A DNA stretch of 64,000 nucleotides from Kineosporiaceae bacterium (GTDB lineage: Bacteria > Actinomycetota > Actinomycetes > Actinomycetales > Kineosporiaceae), in the NCBI GenBank assembly GCA_016794595.1, contig JAEUJN010000066.1, positions 124,001 through 188,000 of the forward strand. Reading direction: 5' to 3'. Positions 1 to 6,357 of the stretch are shown in pieces; position 1 is the first letter of the stretch, and each line of letters starts with the position of its first letter. The notes under the pieces are model-generated. The model made no database searches. It was not told the DNA's origin and worked only from the letters and a program-made list of their open reading frames with translations. The translations under genes and the position numbers were made by a program.

Positions 1-245
1 CCGGCGGCGGCCCGAATCACGACGGCCCGGTTCATCCGGTTCGGCCCGGCCCCGAGGGCGCCGCGCAGGCCGGCGGTCCCGAACTGCAGCAGTCCCGAGA
101 ACCGGTCGGCCAGGTCCGCCGACGCGGCGTCGTCCCCGGCCTCGGCACGGCTGATGATCGCGGCCAGCTCGGCCGCGGTCGCCGGGTCGGGGTCGTCGTC
201 CCGCCAGCTCCGGGCGGCCTCGAGCAGGGTGTCGGTGGTCTCCAC
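1..245 (-). CDS. Phospho-sugar mutase (phosphomannomutase/phosphoglucomutase), N-terminal part only
   Basis: This is the first ~81 codons of a gene running out of the left edge of the window. The reverse strand reads from a GTG at 245 and gives VETTDTLLEAARSW, then LQFGTAGLRGALGAGPNRMN. FGTAGLRG followed by GPNRMN is the N-terminal signature of the alpha-D-phosphohexomutase family, which interconverts hexose 1- and 6-phosphates. The catalytic serine loop lies beyond the edge. In M. tuberculosis the homologue (pmmB) sits next to a purine nucleoside phosphorylase gene; here that gene is about 9 kb away, with an ABC operon and an SGNH gene between. Whether it acts on mannose or glucose phosphates cannot be judged from this fragment. 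Confidence 0.85.
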   Translation of the reverse strand, partial: METTDTLLEAARSWRDDDPDPATAAELAAIISRAEAGDDAASADLADRFSGLLQFGTAGLRGALGAGPNRMNRAVVIRAAA

Positions 246-309
246 GACGGGCAACCTACACAGGCCCCCGGGACGGCGCGGGAAACGTTCCGGGTCAGGT
301 CAGCTCGGG

Positions 310-2094
310 TCAGGTCGCCAGGCTCGTGGCCACCGGCAGGACGACGTTGCGGTCCGAGGGCGCGCCGGCGAGCCGGGCGCCGTAGCCGGGCATCGGGGCG
401 TTCGCCGCCAGCTCCCGGTGCAGGGCCGCCAGCTCGCGGCGGGTGAGCGCCTCGCCCGGGGCCAGGGGGCTGTCGTGGTCGACCATGGTGCAGGCCAGGG
501 CGATCGCACCGCGCCCGCCCTCGGACACCCCGATCAGTTCCACGATCCGGGTCTGGCAGGGCCAGTCGACGACGGCGCAGGTGGTGATCTCCCAGAAACC
601 CCCGGGCCGGCCGTCCGGCAACGGATGAGGGCTGCGCCGGGCCCGCACCCCGTTGGTGTGGGTGTGCCCGTTGATCCAGGCGACCACGTTCGGGTAACGG
701 TGAACCAGGGCGAGGACGTCGTCCGCCGGCACCACCGGCACCGCCGCCCCGTCCGGTCCGACGGCGGCGAACCCGGAGCCGTCCAGTACCCCGCTGCCCC
801 GGCGGTTGGTCAGGGTGTCCAGCCCGTGGTGGCTGAAGAGCACCACCAGCCGATCATCGCCGCCGGCGTCGACCGGGTCGCCGTCCGGGCCGATCCAGCG
901 CGAGTGCACCTCGCGCAGCTGACCTTCCAGCCAGGTGAGTTGCTCGGCGTCGATGGCGCCGTCCGCCCCGCCGAGCAGGCAGGTGGTGTCCAGCGCGATG
1001 AACCGGATCGCCCCGCCGGGGGCCGCGGGGGCGGCCACGTCGTGGCTGTAGTACGCGGTGCCCTCACGTCGGTTGCGCTCGTCGAAGCCGTGCCCGATCG
1101 GGCGGGCGCTGGGGCCGAAGTGGGCTCGCACGAACTCGGCCCGGCTCACCGGCCGACGGCGCGGATCGGCGGTGATCCCCCTCTGAGGTCCGGCGAGGAA
1201 GGCGTGCGCGCCCTCGACGAACACCTCGTAGGCGGTGTCGCGGTCCAGGTCCGCCGGCAGCTCGAGTGGCTTGGAACCACCCACCAGGGCCGCGGCCAGC
1301 TCGGGGGTGATCCGCCCGACGCCCTGGATGAGTCCCTCGTGGTTGCCGTAGCAGGCCAGCCACGGCAGGTTCAGCCCGGAGGAGATGAACGCCTGCACCG
1401 CCCGGTCGAGCACTCCCGGATGCTGCGGGTAGCCGAACCCGGCGGTCAGCAGGTCGGGGCTGACAGCGCCGCCGGGAAGGACTCCGGGGCCGTCCGGGCG
1501 CCAGAACACCTGGTCTGGCCAGTCGGTGCGTTGCACGCCCTCGTACCGGGCCGGGGCGCCGGGGGGGCGGGGCGAGAGAGCGACCTCGCCGCCCTCGAGC
1601 AGCGCCAGCGCGGCCAGCAGTTCGTTCCACTGCCCGTTGTCGATGGCGTCCCCGGTGGTCAGGGCCAGCCCGAGCTCACCGCCCGCGACCGGCGCCTGCC
1701 GGATGCGGTTCAGGGTGGCGACGGTTGCCTCGACGGCGTGCGCGGTGAACGCCTCGTTGGGTCGCTGGGTGGGCACCAGCAGGGCGAACCGCGGATCCTC
1801 GAACTCGCGGTTGAAGAACTCGAATCGGGCCGGCGACTGGACGTCGGCCAGTTGCAGGTCGGTGACATGGCTCAGGGCCAGCATCGGACGGCGTGGCGCG
1901 CGGCGCCACAGCTGTTCGGCGTCACCGACCAGGTCATCGCGGACGGCGCGCGGCTCACCCGCTCCCCGTACCAGGGCGCGGTAGGCACCCAGGGTCCCTC
2001 GCGAGGTCACCTCGCCGAGGGCGATGGTTGCCTCGGTCGTCAGGGGGGGCGGGCCGAGTGGGCCGGGCCGAGGGCTCGAGGGCCGGGATGACAT
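310..2094 (-). CDS. Metallophosphoesterase (TIGR03767/PPA1498-like family)
   Basis: A 594-residue calcineurin-like phosphoesterase. The metal-binding blocks are in order: SHVTDLQ, TTGDAIDNGQWNE, CYGNHEG, LFSHHGLD and INGHTHTN. Long inserts between the blocks are typical of the actinobacterial PPA1498-type subfamily. Members of that subfamily often carry a Tat signal, but this N terminus (MSSRPSSPRPGPLGPPP) shows no twin-arginine or hydrophobic segment, so a cytoplasmic location is more likely here. The gene is last in an operon behind an ABC importer, 20 bp after the ATPase gene, so a role in hydrolysing an imported phosphoester is a reasonable inference; the substrate is unknown. The frame stays open into the ATPase gene, but the ATG at 2094 is the natural start. 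Confidence 0.85.
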   Translation of the reverse strand: MSSRPSSPRPGPLGPPPLTTEATIALGEVTSRGTLGAYRALVRGAGEPRAVRDDLVGDAEQLWRRAPRRPMLALSHVTDLQLADVQSPARFEFFNREFEDPRFALLVPTQRPNEAFTAHAVEATVATLNRIRQAPVAGGELGLALTTGDAIDNGQWNELLAALALLEGGEVALSPRPPGAPARYEGVQRTDWPDQVFWRPDGPGVLPGGAVSPDLLTAGFGYPQHPGVLDRAVQAFISSGLNLPWLACYGNHEGLIQGVGRITPELAAALVGGSKPLELPADLDRDTAYEVFVEGAHAFLAGPQRGITADPRRRPVSRAEFVRAHFGPSARPIGHGFDERNRREGTAYYSHDVAAPAAPGGAIRFIALDTTCLLGGADGAIDAEQLTWLEGQLREVHSRWIGPDGDPVDAGGDDRLVVLFSHHGLDTLTNRRGSGVLDGSGFAAVGPDGAAVPVVPADDVLALVHRYPNVVAWINGHTHTNGVRARRSPHPLPDGRPGGFWEITTCAVVDWPCQTRIVELIGVSEGGRGAIALACTMVDHDSPLAPGEALTRRELAALHRELAANAPMPGYGARLAGAPSDRNVVLPVATSLAT

Positions 2095-2114
2095 GAGTGC
2101 ATCGTGCCCGGTGG

Positions 2115-3233
2115 TCAGTCCCGGGCGGTGACCAGGATCGGGTTCGGCCGCAGCCGCAGCCGCACCTGCGCGCCCGGCGGGTGCTCCAGCGCGTCGGCGG
2201 TTGCCAGCTGGGCCATCAGGTGACCGGCCGGGCCGGCGTCCAGGGTCAACCGGCTGATCGCTCCCAGGAAGGAGGAGGCGAGCACGGTCGCCGGCAGTGC
2301 ACCCTCGGCGTCCGGGTGGTCGACGGCGAGCACCTTGATCGACTCGGGGCGGATCAGCGCGGTCGCTGCCCCTGCCCGGAAGCTCTTGTCCACCAACGGG
2401 ATTCGTTGGCCGAAGACGTCCGCTTCGCCGGCCGTGACGGTGGCCTCCAGCTTGTTGTTCAGGCCCACGAACTCGGCCACGAACGGAGACTGGGGGTGGG
2501 CGTAGACCTCGGTCGGCGGGCCGAGCTGCTCGAGCCGGCCGGCGCGCATCACCCCGACCCGGTCGGCGATCGCGAGCGCCTCCTCCTGGTCGTGGGTGAC
2601 GAACAGGGTGGTGATCCCGACCTCGAGCTGGACCCGGCGGATCTCGTCGCGCAGCTGGGAGCGAACCTTGGCGTCCAGCGCCGACAGCGGCTCGTCGAGC
2701 AGCAGCACGGTGGGGGAGATGGCCAGCGCCCGGGCGAGTGCCACCCGCTGCTGCTGGCCTCCGGACATCTGGTGGGCGTACCGGTCGATCTGGGCGGTCA
2801 GGCCCACCAGCTCGAGCATCTCCTCGGCTCGCGCGGTCCGCCGGGTCGAGTCCTGCCCGCGCAGCCGCAGGCCGAACTCGACGTTCTGGCGCGCGGTCAT
2901 GTGGGGGAACAGCGAGTAGGCCTGGAACACCATGCCCATGTCCCGCTTGTTGGTGGGTACGTGGGTGACGTCCTTGCCGTCCACCACGACCCGCCCGCCG
3001 TCGGCGTCCTCGAGGCCCGCCAGCAGCCGCAGCGCCGTGGTCTTGCCGCATCCGCTGGGCCCGAGCAGGGCGACCAGCTCACCGGGGTGCAGGGTGAGGT
3101 CGAGACCGTCGAGCGCGGTCACGGCACCGTAGGTGCGCCGCAGCCCCTCCAGCCGGACCTCGACCCCGGCGCGTGTGGCCGCCGTCGGGACAGCGGCGCT
3201 GCCCTCACGGGGTGCGGGAGCTGTTTCGGTCAT
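2115..3233 (-). CDS. ABC transporter ATP-binding protein (PotA/FbpC-like)
   Basis: A 372-residue ATPase subunit of an importer. Walker A GPSGCGKT is at residues ~58-65, the Q-loop MVFQ near 101-104, the signature MSGGQQQR near 156, Walker B VLLLDE near 176-181 and the D-loop SALD just after. The region beyond ~240 looks like a TOBE domain (FVGLNNKLEATV, then RPESIKVL), as in the spermidine/putrescine, ferric-iron and phosphonate importers. The gene follows the second permease gene by 3 bp and is co-transcribed with the binding protein and both permeases. Substrate class cannot be read from the ATPase. Confidence 0.93.
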   Translation of the reverse strand: MTETAPAPREGSAAVPTAATRAGVEVRLEGLRRTYGAVTALDGLDLTLHPGELVALLGPSGCGKTTALRLLAGLEDADGGRVVVDGKDVTHVPTNKRDMGMVFQAYSLFPHMTARQNVEFGLRLRGQDSTRRTARAEEMLELVGLTAQIDRYAHQMSGGQQQRVALARALAISPTVLLLDEPLSALDAKVRSQLRDEIRRVQLEVGITTLFVTHDQEEALAIADRVGVMRAGRLEQLGPPTEVYAHPQSPFVAEFVGLNNKLEATVTAGEADVFGQRIPLVDKSFRAGAATALIRPESIKVLAVDHPDAEGALPATVLASSFLGAISRLTLDAGPAGHLMAQLATADALEHPPGAQVRLRLRPNPILVTARD

Positions 3234-3236
3234 GAG

Positions 3237-4100
3237 TCACGCCTTTCCGCGCCGGTCGCGGCGGCGTCCGACGAAGGAGAGCAGCAGGAGCAGGACGAAG
3301 GCGAACAGCAGCGCGGACAGTGACGCGGCCATCGACAGGCTGGCGTCGGACAACCCCAGCTGCTGGATGGCGACCTGGAGGTTGACGTAGTTGTACAGAG
3401 AGGCGATGGTGAACTCGCCCATCACGATGGCGACGCAGAGCAGGGCCGCGTTCAGGACGGCGCTCGCCATGTTCGGCACGACCACCTTGACCATGACGTC
3501 GAACCAGCTCGCGCCCAGGCTGCGCGCGGCCTCGGACAGCGTCCGGACGTCGATCGCCGACAGCCCGGTGTCCAGCGCGCGGTAGACGTAGGGCAGCACG
3601 AGGACGACGTAGGCGAGGAACAGGGTCAGGATCGAGTCGGTGCCGGCCAGATAGTGCACCCAGGCGTACACCGGCACCAGGCCGACGACCAGCACGATGG
3701 CCGGGATGGTCAGCGGCAGCAGGCAGAGGAACTCGACCACCCGACTGATCGACTGCAGCCGCAACCGCACCCAGATCATCGTGGGCACCATCAGGGCCAG
3801 CGCGACCACGCTGGTGAGCACGGCCAGCAGCAGGGAGTCGATGATCGCCGACCGCAGGGTGGCATCGGAGGGGATGCGGCCCCAGGCCTCGAAGGTGCGC
3901 GGGGCGTCGCCGATGCCGCGGATGCTGAACTCGAAGGTGGACAGCAACGGCACCAGGAAGAAGGCACCGAGCAGCACCAGAACGGTGATCCGCAGGATCT
4001 GCAGGTTCCGTCGGCGCCGGGCGCGCAGCCCCGGTCGGGACGGCAGGGATGCGCCGGCGGCGGTGAGGGCGGGACCGGGAGTGTCGATCGTCGCGCTCAT
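3237..4100 (-). CDS. ABC transporter permease (PotC-like)
   Basis: A 287-residue inner-membrane permease with about six hydrophobic segments. The first, LRITVLVLLGAFFLVPLLST, follows an Arg-rich cytoplasmic stretch. The EAA-type coupling loop reads EAARSLGASWFDVMVKVVVP, which contacts the ATPase. The start is the ATG at 4100, which overlaps the stop of the preceding permease gene as ATGA. An open frame extends further upstream, but that part overlaps the other permease out of frame. It probably forms a heterodimeric channel with the product of 4097-4990. Confidence 0.9.
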   Translation of the reverse strand: MSATIDTPGPALTAAGASLPSRPGLRARRRRNLQILRITVLVLLGAFFLVPLLSTFEFSIRGIGDAPRTFEAWGRIPSDATLRSAIIDSLLLAVLTSVVALALMVPTMIWVRLRLQSISRVVEFLCLLPLTIPAIVLVVGLVPVYAWVHYLAGTDSILTLFLAYVVLVLPYVYRALDTGLSAIDVRTLSEAARSLGASWFDVMVKVVVPNMASAVLNAALLCVAIVMGEFTIASLYNYVNLQVAIQQLGLSDASLSMAASLSALLFAFVLLLLLSFVGRRRDRRGKA

Positions 4101-4990
4101 CGCAGCCACCTCGACGATCGCTTCTGCAGCAGCGAGTTGAGGATCATCACCACGGCCACCACCAGGATCATGCCGAACGCGAGTGCCTTGCCGATGTTCT
4201 CCCGTCCCAGCAGCACCTCGCTGGTGAAGGCCGTGCGGATCTGCAGCGGTGCGATCGGGGCGCCCTGGGTGATCAGTGCCGCCGCGGTGGCGTAGGCGGA
4301 GAACGCGTTGGCGAACAGCAGCAGCAGGGCCCCGAGGAACGGTGGGGTGAGGATGGGCACCGCCACCGATCGCCAGTAGTCCCAGGTGGTGCCACCGAGC
4401 GATTCGGTGGCCTCGCGCCACTGGGGGCGGATGCCGTCCAGGGCGGGCAGGAACACCAGCACCATCAGCGGGATCTCGAAGTAGCTGTAGACCAGGATCA
4501 GCCCGCGCAGCTCGAACAACGAGCTGCCGAAGGGGTCGACCCCGGCGTTGGCGATCAGCCAGGTCGTGATCAGACCGGCGGGCCCCACGGTGGCGATGAA
4601 CGCGAAGGCGAGGGTCACACCACCGAACTGGGCGAGCACACCGCAGGCCGAGGTGACCGCCTGGCGGAAGGTGCCGTGGGGGTTGCCGGTGGCCAGGACG
4701 TAGGCCAGCAGGGCACCGAACACGGCGCCGATCACCGCGCTCAGCGCCGAGACCCAGAAACTGTTCCAGAACGTCTTGGCGATGTAGCTCTCGCCCAGCT
4801 CACGGACGTTGGCCAGGGTGGGGCGGTTGGCGCCGTCCAGGAACGCCGCCACCACGACCACCAGGGTCGGGATGATCAGGAAGATCCCGACGTAGAGCAT
4901 GAACGGCAGGATCCCCAACCAGGACGCCGATGGCCGGCGACCGCCCCGGGTGGGGCGGCCGCCGGCCGTCGAGGCGGTGGCCGTGTTCAG
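4097..4990 (-). CDS. ABC transporter permease (PotB-like)
   Basis: A permease of ~297 residues beginning NTATASTAGGRPTRGG, then a first membrane helix WLGILPFMLYVGIFLIIPTL. The coupling loop reads EATESLGGTTWDYWRSVAVP. There is no ATG or GTG between the binding-protein stop and the first helix. The best start is a CTG at 4990 overlapping the upstream TGA as CTGA, which fits the tight couplings elsewhere in this operon but is unusual. A start inside the upstream gene is the alternative. Function follows from family and operon: it is the partner channel subunit of the importer. Confidence 0.87.
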   Translation of the reverse strand: MNTATASTAGGRPTRGGRRPSASWLGILPFMLYVGIFLIIPTLVVVVAAFLDGANRPTLANVRELGESYIAKTFWNSFWVSALSAVIGAVFGALLAYVLATGNPHGTFRQAVTSACGVLAQFGGVTLAFAFIATVGPAGLITTWLIANAGVDPFGSSLFELRGLILVYSYFEIPLMVLVFLPALDGIRPQWREATESLGGTTWDYWRSVAVPILTPPFLGALLLLFANAFSAYATAAALITQGAPIAPLQIRTAFTSEVLLGRENIGKALAFGMILVVAVVMILNSLLQKRSSRWLR

Positions 4991-6135
4991 CTGATTGCCT
5001 TCGCCCAGGACGTGGCGAGCACGGTCTTGGCCTTGGTCAGCTGGTCCTGCGTCGGGAACTGCGGCGTCCCGGAGACCGCCGGCAGGGCGGCCGCAGCGGC
5101 GGCGTCGATCGTGCCCGCCTTGGTCATGGCATCCATGCGGACCGGGCGCGCCCCGCCCTTGAGCCACAGGTTCTGGCCCTCGTCGGAGTACAGGTACTCC
5201 TCCCACAGCCGCGCGGCGGCCGGGTGGGGTGCGTCGGCGTTGATCGCCTGCGCGTAGTAGCCACCCAGGGTGGCGTTCTCCGGCAGGTAGACCTTCCAGG
5301 TCGGGACGTTCTTGACGTTACCGGCCTGCAGGTAGTCCCAGTCGAAGACGACCGGCGTCGTCCCGTTCTTCACCGTGGCGGTCGAGGCCTGGACCTTGTT
5401 GAAGTTGCCCTTGGCCTTGAGGTCCTTGAAGAAGTCGACGCCCTTGCTGATGTCGTCCAGCGAGCCGCCGTTGGCCACGGCTGCCATCAGGACGCCGTTG
5501 AGGGCGGCGTTGGCCTGGGTCGGGTCACCGTTGAGGGCGACCTTGCCCTTGTATTCCGCCTTCAGCAGGTCGGCGACGGACGTCGGGGCCGGCACCTTGG
5601 CCGAGTCATAGCCGATGGACATGTAGCCGCCGTAGTCCTGCACCCACAGGCCGGTCGCCTCCTTCTGGGCGTCGGCGATCTCCGACCACTTCTCGACCTG
5701 GTACGGGGCGAACAGGCTGGTGTTGGCCAGGGCGACCGCCATGCCGATGTCGAGCACGTCCGGGGCGCGGTCGGTGCCCTTGAGCGACTTGACCGCGTTG
5801 ATCTCGTCCTGGCTCGAGCCGTCGGGCTGGGCGGAGTTCACCGTGATGCCGTACTTGGCCGTGAAGCCCTTGATGATCTCGCCGTAGTTGGCCCAGTCCG
5901 GCGGGAGGGCGATGACGTTGAGCTGCCCCTCCTTCTTCGCCGCGGCAACCAGCGCCTCCATTCCGCCGAGGTCCTTGGCGGACTTCGCGGTCTTCGCATC
6001 GCCGGCGGCGGCGGACCCACCCCCTGCGGCCGAGGAGGCGGTCGAGGACGAATCCGAGGGCGGGGAACAGGCACTCACCATCAGCGCAGCGCTGAGGGCG
6101 ATGCCCGAGATCAGGGCACGACGAGTGACTCTCAC
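4987..6135 (-). CDS. ABC transporter substrate-binding lipoprotein
   Basis: First gene of the importer operon, 382 residues. An AGGAGG lies 6 nt before the GTG at 6135, so that codon is preferred over the ATG at 6153. The protein begins VRVTRRALISGIALSAALMV followed by SACSPPSD, a lipoprotein signal with the cysteine at the lipobox. A Ser/Ala/Gly-rich linker follows, then a periplasmic-binding fold (LVAAAKKEGQLNVIALPPDW, DVLDIGMA, YYAQAIN). The fold resembles the polyamine, iron and aminoethylphosphonate binding proteins. The last gene of the operon is a phosphoesterase, so a phosphorylated solute is a possible ligand, but this is inference. Confidence 0.88.
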   Translation of the reverse strand: MRVTRRALISGIALSAALMVSACSPPSDSSSTASSAAGGGSAAAGDAKTAKSAKDLGGMEALVAAAKKEGQLNVIALPPDWANYGEIIKGFTAKYGITVNSAQPDGSSQDEINAVKSLKGTDRAPDVLDIGMAVALANTSLFAPYQVEKWSEIADAQKEATGLWVQDYGGYMSIGYDSAKVPAPTSVADLLKAEYKGKVALNGDPTQANAALNGVLMAAVANGGSLDDISKGVDFFKDLKAKGNFNKVQASTATVKNGTTPVVFDWDYLQAGNVKNVPTWKVYLPENATLGGYYAQAINADAPHPAAARLWEEYLYSDEGQNLWLKGGARPVRMDAMTKAGTIDAAAAAALPAVSGTPQFPTQDQLTKAKTVLATSWAKAIS

Positions 6136-6281
6136 GAAAGGCCTCCTGGGCATCGGCCGTGGGGTGATCCCACGAGCGGACCGCGTCAGTGTCTCCAAGC
6201 GCACCCGGGCGGTGTCAAGGCTCGTTACCGAGTCGTGGCGAACCCGTGAAACTCGCGCTTGACCTGCGTAAACACCCCAGT

Positions 6282-6315
6282 GCCGGGCCCGGACGGCGTG
6301 CCGTCCGGGCCCGGC
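6282..6315 (-). terminator. Perfect 16-bp GC hairpin after the SGNH gene
   Basis: Positions 6282-6297 (GCCGGGCCCGGACGGC) are the exact reverse complement of 6300-6315, leaving a two-base centre. The hairpin sits 43 bp past the stop of the SGNH gene and before the binding-protein gene, both on the minus strand. It fits a transcription terminator separating the two units. There is no U-run, as is common in GC-rich actinobacteria. Confidence 0.65.
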
Positions 6316-6357
6316 GCCCGGCAACATCGGGTGCCGCCCGACGGGGGGTCGCACCCG

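Noticed and set aside
154-2091. Long plus-strand open frame (645 codons) across the metallophosphoesterase gene
   Set aside because: Gly/Arg/His-rich composition without family motifs, antisense to a gene with all phosphoesterase blocks; an artefact of GC-rich third positions.
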